This document shows, in pieces, positions 1 to 6,724 of a stretch of DNA of 12,152 bases. Below the pieces are notes generated by a model that was not told the DNA's origin, did not search any database, and saw nothing but the letters and a program-made list of their open reading frames with translations. A program made the translations under genes and the position numbers. Within the stretch, counting starts at the first letter, position 1. Every line of letters begins with the position of its first letter. The stretch spans positions 1 through 12,152 of the forward strand of contig JAGHCW010000211.1 in NCBI GenBank assembly GCA_021160245.1, in the 5' to 3' direction. The stretch is from a bacterium. GTDB taxonomy: Bacteria; B130-G9.

Positions 1-854
1 CCCGCACGGGTAGCGGCAAATACAATAGGATAGCTAAATGACCCAGTCGGGCGCCCATTCCGAGAAACCTCTCTGCCAACGTAGTGGGTGAAGTGCATCT
101 TGAGATAACCCATACCAGGCGAAAGATAGAAGTTGAGCTCCTTGACGGTGTCGGTTGGATCGTGACAGGCGAAGTAAAAGCCCCCTTGGATGTCATCGAA
201 GAAGGCCATGAACTGCATAGGGCAACCATAAAACCCGTCCGGGTATTCGCTTCTTGCGAATCGCTCTTGGTAGTGGTCAACTCCGCCTGCCCGAAAGGTC
301 TCCAAGGGATTGCGAACGAGAAGCCCCGAGGCCGAAGGGTGCGCTAAATAGTCGTTGTCAAGACTATCTCCGAGCCGGGTCATTCCGGAGAGTATGGGAA
401 AGACAAAGGAGGCCACACGAGATTCCGGAGAACTCAAAAGGACGGGAGTGAATGAGACCCGGCCGGTAATCTCATCCGTGGCTATCCCAACTACCAACTC
501 GCTGGCTACGCTGGGGAATGAGTAGTTCAGTGAGGCGATTTTCCCATTGACCCGTTTGATCGTGAATTGACCGGGCTCGGACGGCATCATAATCCGGCCA
601 TTGTCGAGGATGAGCGCGCAACCCGGCCCAAGTCCCGTCTTTGCGAAGAGCTCAAGCCCCGTCAACTTGTTCAGAACTCGTCGGATGCCGCTGCCCTCAG
701 GATCGAATTCTATAAGAAGCGAACAGGTCTCGATGCTGAACTGTTGAGTCTTCGGGTCGCTCATTCTGGCTGGAAGCTCATCTCCCGATGCTGCGGAGCT
801 GTTTGCAATTAGAAGGCAATAGATGAGCAGATACGGCGCTGTCCAATGGCGCAT
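1..854 (-). CDS. Exported hypothetical protein, DUF6259-like, 3' end cut off by window edge
   Basis: A reading frame with no stop runs from an ATG at 854 to the left edge, giving 284 residues and no C-terminus. The first ~22 residues look like a Sec signal peptide: basic MRHW, a hydrophobic stretch (APYLLIYCLLIA), then SSAAS before GDELPAR. The rest has the character of a beta-rich extracellular domain. Around residues 192-240 it reads DHYQERF, YPDGFYGCPMQFMAFFDD, then GGFYFACHDPTDTVKE. This resembles the conserved stretch of DUF6259 proteins (MQFMA..D..GGLYFA.HDP), a family found beside or within glycoside hydrolase-like proteins. The match is from memory and tentative. A GGAGG lies about 12 bases upstream inside the end of the cupin gene, and only 7 bases separate the two genes, so they are probably co-transcribed. 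The gene's reality is well supported by length, signal peptide and coupling. Its function is not known; a carbohydrate-related role is inference. Confidence 0.8.
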   Translation of the reverse strand, partial: MRHWTAPYLLIYCLLIANSSAASGDELPARMSDPKTQQFSIETCSLLIEFDPEGSGIRRVLNKLTGLELFAKTGLGPGCALILDNGRIMMPSEPGQFTIKRVNGKIASLNYSFPSVASELVVGIATDEITGRVSFTPVLLSSPESRVASFVFPILSGMTRLGDSLDNDYLAHPSASGLLVRNPLETFRAGGVDHYQERFARSEYPDGFYGCPMQFMAFFDDIQGGFYFACHDPTDTVKELNFYLSPGMGYLKMHFTHYVGREVSRNGRPTGSFSYPIVFAATRA

Positions 855-861
855 TTTCGTG

Positions 862-1227
862 CTATTCCTCCCTCCATTTGCGGACCTCGTCGGTCGGCAC
901 GAGGCAGAGGAACGCTAGCGTTTGCTCACCGGTGTTGACGAAGTTGTGCATCTTGCCGGAGGGCACAAAAACAATGGAGCCTGGGCCGACCGGGCACCTG
1001 TTCTTTTTGTGGTCAACCGCGGCGCCCTTACCCTCAAGGACAAAAACCTCATGCTCCCACGGGTGCTTGTGGTAAGGCGTGCAACCGCCGGGACCCACCT
1101 CAAAAAGCCGCATCCTGAAGTTCGTTGCGCCGTCGGGCTCTGAGATGAGCACTCTCATTCTTACCTTGCTCGCGCCCTCTATCGCAACTGGGGTATTCTC
1201 GACGTCACCATAGTGGATCAATTTCAC
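862..1227 (-). CDS. Small single-domain cupin protein
   Basis: Single-domain cupin (Cupin_2 type) of about 121 residues. Both cupin motifs are intact. Motif 1 is GGCTPYHKHPWEHEVFVLEG, with H53, H55 and E59 as metal ligands (GTG-start numbering). Motif 2 is PGSIVFVPSGKMHNFVN, with H94. These residues would hold one divalent metal in a beta-barrel. The sequence around FRMRLFEVGPGG and HPWEHEVFVLEGKG matches a widespread family of small stand-alone cupins with no assigned reaction. I chose GTG at 1227 over the in-frame ATG at 1242: a perfect GGAGGT (1235-1240) sits 7 bases before the GTG, whereas the ATG overlaps that site and has nothing of its own. Family members also begin near MK-hydrophobic, like VKLIHYGDVENTPV. 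It ends with TAG 7 bases before the exported-protein gene and probably leads that operon. Substrate and role cannot be read from the sequence; a sensor or small-molecule-modifying role is possible. Confidence 0.9.
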   Translation of the reverse strand: MKLIHYGDVENTPVAIEGASKVRMRVLISEPDGATNFRMRLFEVGPGGCTPYHKHPWEHEVFVLEGKGAAVDHKKNRCPVGPGSIVFVPSGKMHNFVNTGEQTLAFLCLVPTDEVRKWREE

Positions 1228-1234
1228 GGATGAG

Positions 1235-1240
1235 ACCTCC
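1235..1240 (-). promoter_or_regulatory. Shine-Dalgarno that fixes the cupin start
   Basis: On the minus strand these six bases read GGAGGT, a full match to the anti-Shine-Dalgarno core, 7 bases before the GTG at 1227. They overlap the first codons of the longer ATG-started frame (ATG at 1242), which therefore is probably not the real start. Confidence 0.7.
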
Positions 1241-1260
1241 ATTTGTCAGATATATATTGA

Positions 1261-1289
1261 TTTATCCACAATGCTGGGTATCTTAGCAA
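1261..1289 (-). promoter_or_regulatory. Possible sigma-70-type promoter of the cupin operon
   Basis: On the minus strand a TTGCTA (1284-1289) and a GATAAA (1261-1266) are separated by 17 bases. Each matches consensus at 4 of 6 positions. Start of transcription would fall near 1254, leaving a short leader before the GTG at 1227. An AT-rich stretch (1251-1260) follows. The boxes are weak and this is a tentative call. Confidence 0.25.
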
Positions 1290-1323
1290 CTCCGGCCCAA
1301 GAGGCAAGTTCGGATGGCGTTTC

Positions 1324-1386
1324 CAGCCGTCGGCTGCTGTGGAGTAGCGCCCAGTACAGGCCAGGCTGGACTACCAGCAGCAATTT
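1324..1386 (+). other. Intergenic inverted-repeat cluster with hairpin potential
   Basis: Two overlapping inverted repeats are visible. CAGCCG-T-CGGCTG (1324-1336) is a perfect 6-1-6 palindrome. GCTGCTG (1333-1339) pairs with CAGCAGC (1375-1381), and inside it GTAG (1344-1347) pairs with CTAC (1371-1374). The longer stem is followed on the plus strand by AATTTT, which gives it the look of a weak intrinsic terminator. No plus-strand gene lies upstream to be terminated, so it may be a leader element of the DUF2079 gene, a small RNA end, or a binding site. The two foldings exclude each other because they share bases 1333-1336. Confidence 0.35.
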
Positions 1387-1403
1387 TCGATCTAGTTATC
1401 TGA

Positions 1404-1480
1404 GGCTTTGCATTGACTTATAGGTCGCATATTTGCGAAGCTTGTGATGGTCTGCGTCTGCTTGTGATCGGGCTTTGCAT
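1404..1480 (+). repeat. Nested direct repeats upstream of the DUF2079 gene
   Basis: GGCTTTGCAT occurs exactly at 1404-1413 and again at 1471-1480. Between them GCTTGTGAT occurs at 1440-1448 and 1460-1468, spaced 20 bases, about two helical turns. A small inverted repeat, CGCA-TATT-TGCG, sits at 1426-1437. The second GGCTTTGCAT ends 17 bases before the ATG at 1498. The density of repeats suggests a regulator-binding region for the glycosyltransferase cassette, though no protein can be named. Confidence 0.4.
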
Positions 1481-1497
1481 GTCGATATTTCGCGAGG

Positions 1498-3330
1498 ATG
1501 CTGTCAGTGGCTCTTCTGAATAGGAAACGCGTTTGGGATTGGGCAATTGTGGTTGCCGCGGGCGGTGTGGGCGGCTCTTATATTGCCGGATTCTTCCCCG
1601 GGCTGCTCGCCACTTCACATTCCATGCTCAGAACTGGCTTATTTGCGCTGTCTGTCGCCCTTTTAGCTTCACTCTATTTCATTACTTCTTCACGGACAGT
1701 GAGGCGCATTACGTCTGAGGGCCTGACACGGGATTGCGCTCTCTCCTTTCTACCAGTCTTCACATTGCTGGCCATTCCGCTATTTATCCCGCGTTTTAGC
1801 ATCTCTATGCAGACTTACTTCTCTCCGTACGTGGAGCGTCTTGGGCCAAAGCTGCTCCTTTTCGGCGCCATTCTCGCCGGCCATCTCTTCATCCGCGCCT
1901 CCTCAAAGCCGCAAGTTCGGGAGCGATTGGACGCTTATCTTTCGAGGCACTGGGGCAAGATACTGGGCGGAATTGTCTTCTCGTATGCCGCCTTTTTCCT
2001 TGTCACGGGTCTCTGGGACTTCCACATATTCGGCAATTGGCACGACCTGTCGCGCTTCACAACGTCCCAATATAGCCTCACTAAGGGTGAGTTTTTCCTA
2101 TCAAGATTGCATACTCAATCGGGGAGCAAAACGCTTGAGTTCGTCGGAGACCATTTTGCTCCGATTAAGCTCTTCATCGTGCCGTTTTTTCTTATTTTCA
2201 AAAGCGCTGCGGTCTTTCTAGTCCTGAAAACGCTCGCGATGGCATTTTCCGCGGTCGGATTTTATTATCTGGCGAGGCTGCGGCTGCGCGAGCTTGAAAG
2301 CTTCCTACTAACTGTCGCGTACCTCTTAATTCCTACCGCTATCTCGCAGAACTACACTGGCTTTCACCCCGTCTGCTTCGCCACGCTCCTGATTCCACTC
2401 GCAGTCTATTTCTTTATTAGGAGGCGCTTTGGGTGGTTCATCACCTTCATGGTGCTCTGCAGCGGAATGAAGGAAAACGTTCCGTTCATCATGCTGCTCT
2501 TCGCCGGCCTTGCCCTCATTCAAGGGAGGCCTAGAAAATGGGTGATATGGCCGATTGTCATCAACGTGTTGTGGTTAGTCCTTGTTTTCGTGATTCTCTT
2601 CCCTAGCTTCCGCGCAGCCGATAACATGATGATCGTCCGCTACCCATATATCAGCTCCATATCTGACCTGCTCTTGGGCGTTGTAAAGAACCCATTGACG
2701 CTGCTTGGCCATCTAGGTCTGGCTCAGAAGCAGGAATACATCTTCTATCTTCTGGCCCCATTTTTCTTCGTCCTGCCATTTAGAAGCGCTTACTCGCTGA
2801 TGGGCCTCATGCCCGCCGCGGTCGTTGTCGGCCTGATGAGCTGGGAGGTTCCAATAACCTTTCATCATGGCATATTACCATCATCGTTTTTCGCTATTGC
2901 CACAATGCTTGGCATTGCCCGAAGGTCTTCCCCGAATCGGAGAACCCTATCAATCTCCATCTCCGTGCTCATCTCTCTCGTCGCCCTCATTCTCATCCCT
3001 ATATGGTGGGGCGCTTTCAAATGCCATCCTGACCCATACTTCAACTTCCAGAAGGCCGCGCTTTCGAGGGTCCCCCCGGGTGTTCCAGCGGCCGCGCCTC
3101 GTTACATGCTCCCACATCTGGCCTCGCGCAATGAGGTCTATTTCCTAGCCCGGACAGCGACTGACCCGCCCGATGGCGCTCAGTATGTGATCGTGGATTC
3201 TCAGAAGATCACCGCCTTCTGGGAGCCGGATGTGGTTGATGAGGTCAAGCGGACGGGTGGCCTCAGGGATTTCGATCTCATCTGGCAAGGTGGGCCGATG
3301 TTCGTCTTCAAAAGGAGCGGACTAAAATGA
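1498..3330 (+). CDS. DUF2079 multi-pass membrane protein (GT-C-like)
   Basis: Integral membrane protein of 610 residues with roughly a dozen hydrophobic segments spread from residue ~15 to ~505 and a soluble C-terminal tail. It matches DUF2079, a family related to GT-C glycosyltransferases that use lipid-linked sugars. Recognisable points, in order, are WDFHIFGNW (173-181, the loop with a likely catalytic acid), LEFVGDHFAPIKLFIVP (213-229), GFHPVCFA (288-295), MKENVPF (324-330), and the typical tail in which ALSRVPPGVP (521-530) is followed by YMLPHLASRNEVYFL (536-550) and AQYVIVDS (561-568). ATG 1498 is the first start after an in-frame TGA at 1465. GAGG directly abuts it, so GTG at 1507 (9 bases from that GAGG) is a credible alternative. 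It is first in a three-gene plus-strand cassette. The enzymatic activity of DUF2079 proteins is not well established, so surface glycan transfer is inferred from fold and context. Confidence 0.88.
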   Translation: MLSVALLNRKRVWDWAIVVAAGGVGGSYIAGFFPGLLATSHSMLRTGLFALSVALLASLYFITSSRTVRRITSEGLTRDCALSFLPVFTLLAIPLFIPRFSISMQTYFSPYVERLGPKLLLFGAILAGHLFIRASSKPQVRERLDAYLSRHWGKILGGIVFSYAAFFLVTGLWDFHIFGNWHDLSRFTTSQYSLTKGEFFLSRLHTQSGSKTLEFVGDHFAPIKLFIVPFFLIFKSAAVFLVLKTLAMAFSAVGFYYLARLRLRELESFLLTVAYLLIPTAISQNYTGFHPVCFATLLIPLAVYFFIRRRFGWFITFMVLCSGMKENVPFIMLLFAGLALIQGRPRKWVIWPIVINVLWLVLVFVILFPSFRAADNMMIVRYPYISSISDLLLGVVKNPLTLLGHLGLAQKQEYIFYLLAPFFFVLPFRSAYSLMGLMPAAVVVGLMSWEVPITFHHGILPSSFFAIATMLGIARRSSPNRRTLSISISVLISLVALILIPIWWGAFKCHPDPYFNFQKAALSRVPPGVPAAAPRYMLPHLASRNEVYFLARTATDPPDGAQYVIVDSQKITAFWEPDVVDEVKRTGGLRDFDLIWQGGPMFVFKRSGLK

Positions 3331-3418
3331 TTCTATCACGAGTTTCCTCGATAACCCGTGCCGGTCGAGTTACATGCCCGCTCCTTCATTCGTCGAATTC
3401 CCCGTGTGGGGGCATACT

Positions 3419-4765
3419 ATGAGTTGTGAACCCATTCGGGTGAAGACATGGGTGGCCATTCTCATCATCGTCGTGGCCGCATTGCTACCGCGAGTGCTCT
3501 TTATCGCTCGCTTTGGCTTCCCGACCGCCCAGCTGGATGCGCATGAATACAAGGTCATGGCGGAGAACATATTGGCCGGACGAGACCTGAACCACACGCC
3601 GGATGGTCTGCCCGACTACCCCATACGGGTCCCTCTCTATGGTATTCTGGCCGCTGGAATTATGCGCTTATGTGGCAATTCTGAGGGGCCGGTCGTGGCG
3701 GCACATATCGTCATCTCTTCACTGCTTTGCATATTTGTATTTTTGTTGGGGGTGAAGTTCCTTGACCCGCTCGGAGCCCTGATCGGGGCAGTTCTCTTGG
3801 CGTTTCACCTCCCCTCAATTGTCCACTGTGGGGTTCTGTACGCCGACACGTTCTTTGCGCTGTGCCTCGCATTCTGTTTCTTCTCTGCCCTGAGGCTTTC
3901 GGAGGATAAGACCGCGAGATGGGCCGCTCTAACAGGGGTCTCTATCGGCTTGACGACGCTCTGCAAGGCGGCCGGACAGGGGCTAGTCATTGTGGCCATC
4001 CTGCTTCTCGTTCTTGTGAACAGACCCCCATGGAGGCGACTTGCCGCTCTCTCTGGCATTATGATTGGCGCCTTCATTATCGTCATGTCCCCATGGGTGA
4101 TCAGGAACTATAACCGTTTTGGGGCATTTGTGCCGACCGGAACGCTTGCGGGATTCAATTTTCTGACTGGCAACTACGAGATGCTGGTCCCGCCAAAGGG
4201 CCTTCTTCGTCCGGCCTTGCCCATTGACATGCTCCAGAAGTCGCTGAAGATGAGCTGGGCAGAACGCGACGCCTACTTCAGAGATGAGGGCTTTCGGATG
4301 TTCTGGCGGAACTTGAGCGACCTGCCGAGGCGCGCTTTCCTGAAGACGGGGATCATCTTCATTGATTACCCCCGTCTGTCGCTTCTTACAAACATCGCAT
4401 ACGATAGTATGATAGGCCCCCGGGGCGTGCGTGTCATCACCTGGACGGGGGTCGCACAGAACTCACTCTATGTCCTTTTGGCTGTCATGGCGCTTCTCTT
4501 ATGCAGAAAAGCGCCGAGGCGCCTCGTTGTTCTTACTCTTATTCTGATGCTCTATTTCTGGACGGGTTACGTGTTGACCCGCTCGTTATCTAGATACAGC
4601 ATTCCGCTATATCCCTATATCTGCCTCTTCGCCGGCTGCACGCTTTCTGCGCTCATTGGCCGCATCTGGGAGCGAATGCGAGCAGTGTCCTCCGCAAGTA
4701 GTGGCAACCTGGGAAGGGACAGCCAACCCAGTCGGGGAAGTTCGATTGAGAAGAGTCAGCTGTGA
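3419..4765 (+). CDS. ArnT/GT39-like membrane glycosyltransferase
   Basis: Multi-pass membrane glycosyltransferase of the dolichyl-phosphate-mannose mannosyltransferase / ArnT superfamily (GT-C fold), 448 residues from this start. The first membrane helix (~11-31) is followed by the diagnostic first periplasmic loop, LDAHEYKVMAENILAG (39-54), where D40 and E43 are the likely catalytic and metal-site acids. Later family marks are SPWVIRNYNRFGAFVPTG (224-241), FNFLTGNYE and, near the end, SRYSIPLYPYICLFAG (391-406). Such enzymes move a sugar from a polyprenyl-phosphate carrier to a lipid, glycan or protein on the outer side of the membrane. I prefer the ATG at 3419, which has GGGGG 6 bases upstream and leaves ten residues before the first helix. 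An in-frame ATG at 3374 would add 15 residues but has only a poor ribosome site. Its stop overlaps the start of the GT2 gene. The acceptor is unknown. Confidence 0.88.
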   Translation: MSCEPIRVKTWVAILIIVVAALLPRVLFIARFGFPTAQLDAHEYKVMAENILAGRDLNHTPDGLPDYPIRVPLYGILAAGIMRLCGNSEGPVVAAHIVISSLLCIFVFLLGVKFLDPLGALIGAVLLAFHLPSIVHCGVLYADTFFALCLAFCFFSALRLSEDKTARWAALTGVSIGLTTLCKAAGQGLVIVAILLLVLVNRPPWRRLAALSGIMIGAFIIVMSPWVIRNYNRFGAFVPTGTLAGFNFLTGNYEMLVPPKGLLRPALPIDMLQKSLKMSWAERDAYFRDEGFRMFWRNLSDLPRRAFLKTGIIFIDYPRLSLLTNIAYDSMIGPRGVRVITWTGVAQNSLYVLLAVMALLLCRKAPRRLVVLTLILMLYFWTGYVLTRSLSRYSIPLYPYICLFAGCTLSALIGRIWERMRAVSSASSGNLGRDSQPSRGSSIEKSQL

Positions 4766-5637
4766 GCGGCCAGCCCTTGAGAGTCGTCGCTGCAATCCCA
4801 TGCTACAACGGCGCGGAGACTGTTGCGGATACTATCCGCTCTCTCCTTAATCAGACGCGAGCCCCGGACGAAGTGCTCGTTTTGGATGACGGCTCAACGG
4901 ATGACAGTGAAAAAGTGGCTCGCGAAGCCGGCGCCCGAGTCATCTCCGTTGCTGAGAATATCGGCCTATCCGCCGGGCGAAATCATCTCTGGCAGAGCAC
5001 TGACGCCGAAATAGTTGTCTATCTCGATGCTGATACAGTCGCTCATGACGACCTGATCGAGCGCCTCCTCGACCATTATAGCGAGGCCGATGTGGGCGGT
5101 GTGGGTGGTCAAGCGGTCGAGTCGCGGATTGAGAGCATCTACGACAAATGGCGGAAGTTCACGGCCGCACAAACTCTTGGCGACGAGTTGATTGATGATT
5201 CTGAGCTGCTGTTTGGGCTCTGTTGTTCATATCGCAGGTCTGCTCTAGAAGGAGTGTCTGGTTTCGACCAGTTTTTCCGGTCCAACGGCGAGGACGTCGA
5301 TATATGTATCAGGATGCGGCAAGCGGGCTACCGGTTGGTCTATGAGCCGGCGGCGGTGGTCGAACATAAGAGGACTGATACGTTTCGCTCGCTGATGAGG
5401 ATGCTATATCGCTATGAGTTCTTCGCCCACCTATCGAAGATGCGCAATGGCGCGCGGATTGAAAACCACTATGCGGCCTTTTCGCTTCGGCTCCGGTTCC
5501 TCTTTGACCGATTTGGACAGATTATGAGGACCGGGCGTGGGCTCAAGTTCGCTCTCATTGACATGGCGGCTCTGGCTCCCGTATTCGCGGCCTGCTGGAG
5601 GGGGAAGAGGTCTAGACCGCCAAGCACTGGCCGCTGA
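4762..5637 (+). CDS. GT2-family glycosyltransferase
   Basis: GT-A-fold glycosyltransferase of 291 residues. It shows the N-terminal VVAAIPCYNGAETV (8-22), the nucleotide-binding LDDGSTDDS (41-49), the metal-binding DxD in YLDADT (88-92), and the catalytic-region GED in FRSNGEDVDICIRMRQAGY (172-190) followed by VYEPAAVVEHKR (193-204). It would transfer an NDP-activated sugar on the cytoplasmic face. It lacks the paired C-terminal helices of dolichyl-phosphate-sugar synthases, so it is more like WcaA or rhamnosyl-transferase types. A weakly hydrophobic stretch near 262-280 could attach it to the membrane. The start is GTG, and its first bases overlap the upstream stop as GTGA (4762-4765), which argues for translational coupling to the ArnT-like gene. 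It ends 4 bases before the converging djlA gene. Donor sugar and acceptor cannot be told from the sequence. Confidence 0.93.
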   Translation: MSGQPLRVVAAIPCYNGAETVADTIRSLLNQTRAPDEVLVLDDGSTDDSEKVAREAGARVISVAENIGLSAGRNHLWQSTDAEIVVYLDADTVAHDDLIERLLDHYSEADVGGVGGQAVESRIESIYDKWRKFTAAQTLGDELIDDSELLFGLCCSYRRSALEGVSGFDQFFRSNGEDVDICIRMRQAGYRLVYEPAAVVEHKRTDTFRSLMRMLYRYEFFAHLSKMRNGARIENHYAAFSLRLRFLFDRFGQIMRTGRGLKFALIDMAALAPVFAACWRGKRSRPPSTGR

Positions 5638-5641
5638 CAGC

Positions 5642-6487
5642 TTAGAATCCCCTCTTCTTGCGCAAGGTCTGATACGCCTCATTGATGACCTGAAATCGCT
5701 GGTTTGCCAACTCAATAAACTCCTTACCCAAGTGCGAGACCCGATCGGGATGGTATTTGCTGGCCTGCTCGCGATAGGCCTTCTTGATCTCATCATTCGA
5801 GGCGTATTCGGAAACACCGAGTATCTGACAGCCTCGCTGCTCGTCAGAGACGAATTCCGACGCAATCGATTTCTTCTCGGCGTTCGAGATGTCGAGATGC
5901 TTCGCGATTTTGTCGATTACGCGCTGCTCCTCGTGATGAAACTCCCGGTCGGACATCGCAACCATATAAAGCGTCCGGAGCAACAACGTTCGCTCTTGGG
6001 GCTTCGATACCCGCTTAAACTCCGCGCACACCGCGGCGAGGTCTGGTTTTTTTAACTCGACCTCTTTGGTAAGTCGTTGAATGAAGTCGAGGTCCGAGCC
6101 TGCAAAACCGTTTCGTCTGAAGAAAGCCTGAATTGCCCGATCCTCTTCGGGACGAAATACACCGTCCGCCATAGCAACCGAGACGAGCAGTGTCGCGAGA
6201 TTCGTAACAAATACAAGCTGCCGTTCTTCAGCAGTGACGTCCGAGTCGGAGAGATCGCGAACTCTGCCTGACGGCCTGCGAGGGTCGTAGTAGTGCTCTT
6301 TCTGTGAATATCCCGAAGTGCTTTCCGCAGAGCCGCCCCGACCGTAGCCATGGACCTGATCAGCTCGCTCCCTATCCGCCTTTTTATCGTATCCGTGACC
6401 TATCACCGCGCCAACAATCGCGCCCAATGGCCCGACCGCGAACAATCCGATCGCGGCGCCTATCGCCGTTCCTTTCCAAGTTGCCAT
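5642..6487 (-). CDS. djlA: DjlA-type membrane J-domain co-chaperone (TerB + DnaJ)
   Basis: 281 residues with the complete DjlA architecture. The N-terminus (MATWKGTAIGAAIGLFAVGP, then a glycine-rich helix to VIGHGYDKK) parallels the dimerising membrane anchor of E. coli DjlA, which also ends in GHMFDK. A polar linker (~35-88) rich in Gly, Ser and charged residues follows. The central TerB-like helical domain (~90-210) contains VAMADGVFRPEED (104-116) and VAMSDREFHHEEQRV (176-190), acidic motifs typical of the fold. The J domain (~218-281) has HPD at 246-248, needed to stimulate DnaK ATPase. The final residues QTLRKKRGF also resemble DjlA. Family members are inner-membrane Hsp70 co-chaperones linked to envelope stress signalling. 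A GAGG lies about 11 bases before the ATG. The gene converges on the GT2 gene with only 4 bases between stops, and no clear terminator is visible. Length is normal for the family. Confidence 0.9.
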   Translation of the reverse strand: MATWKGTAIGAAIGLFAVGPLGAIVGAVIGHGYDKKADRERADQVHGYGRGGSAESTSGYSQKEHYYDPRRPSGRVRDLSDSDVTAEERQLVFVTNLATLLVSVAMADGVFRPEEDRAIQAFFRRNGFAGSDLDFIQRLTKEVELKKPDLAAVCAEFKRVSKPQERTLLLRTLYMVAMSDREFHHEEQRVIDKIAKHLDISNAEKKSIASEFVSDEQRGCQILGVSEYASNDEIKKAYREQASKYHPDRVSHLGKEFIELANQRFQVINEAYQTLRKKRGF

Positions 6488-6537
6488 TCCCTGTATCGCC
6501 TCGTCTTTCTTTAACGATGATTCAGTATATGATTGCT

Positions 6538-6566
6538 ATTCTGCGTCTAGAACTCTCCAATATCAA
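6538..6566 (-). promoter_or_regulatory. Likely sigma-70-type promoter of djlA
   Basis: On the minus strand TTGATA (6561-6566, 5 of 6 consensus matches) and CAGAAT (6538-6543, 4 of 6) are spaced by exactly 17 bases. Transcription would begin near 6531, about 44 bases before the ATG at 6487. This is a pattern match only. Confidence 0.35.
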
Positions 6567-6640
6567 CACTCTTGATCATTGGTGGGCGCCATCAATTGCG
6601 GCTCCGCGAGGTGAATACGAAAACAACTCCAGCAAGGACG

Positions 6641-6688
6641 TTGACACAAGCTCGTGAATTTGACACTTTGTACACAATAGTATTGACG
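6641..6688 (+). promoter_or_regulatory. Tandem TTGACAC boxes upstream of the radical SAM operon
   Basis: TTGACAC occurs at 6641-6647 and again at 6660-6666, 19 bases apart, and a TTGACG follows at 6683-6688. An inverted repeat CAATA-G-TATTG lies at 6675-6685. TTGACA is the -35 consensus, but I find no convincing -10 box at 16-18 bases from any copy. They may be -35 elements of weak promoters or half-sites for a regulator. The region 37-84 bases before the ATG at 6725 is where a promoter is expected. Confidence 0.3.
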
Positions 6689-6724
6689 GCATTTTTCGAT
6701 AACATCAATGCGGATTTCAACAAC

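Noticed and set aside
84-812. Plus-strand open frames at 84-347, 254-451 and 567-812
   Set aside because: They lie opposite the uninterrupted minus-strand exported-protein frame, lack ribosome sites and have no recognisable protein character.
1413-1441. TTGACT at 1413-1418 as the -35 of a DUF2079 promoter
   Set aside because: No acceptable -10 box occurs at 16-18 bases; the nearest TATTTG is only 11 bases away.
5609-5618. Perfect palindrome GGTCTAGACC
   Set aside because: It is inside the end of the GT2 coding sequence and a 10-base palindrome is expected by chance in a window this size.
6047-6053. A7 tract in djlA (minus strand, A_AAA_AAA in frame) as a programmed -1 frameshift site
   Set aside because: The -1 frame ends about ten codons later inside the TerB domain and no stimulatory stem stands out; probably coincidental Lys-Lys coding.
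6572-6724. 51-residue N-terminal extension of the radical SAM protein from ATG 6572
   Set aside because: It would bury the Tat motif, lies in promoter-like DNA with tandem TTGACAC, and its residues show no family similarity.
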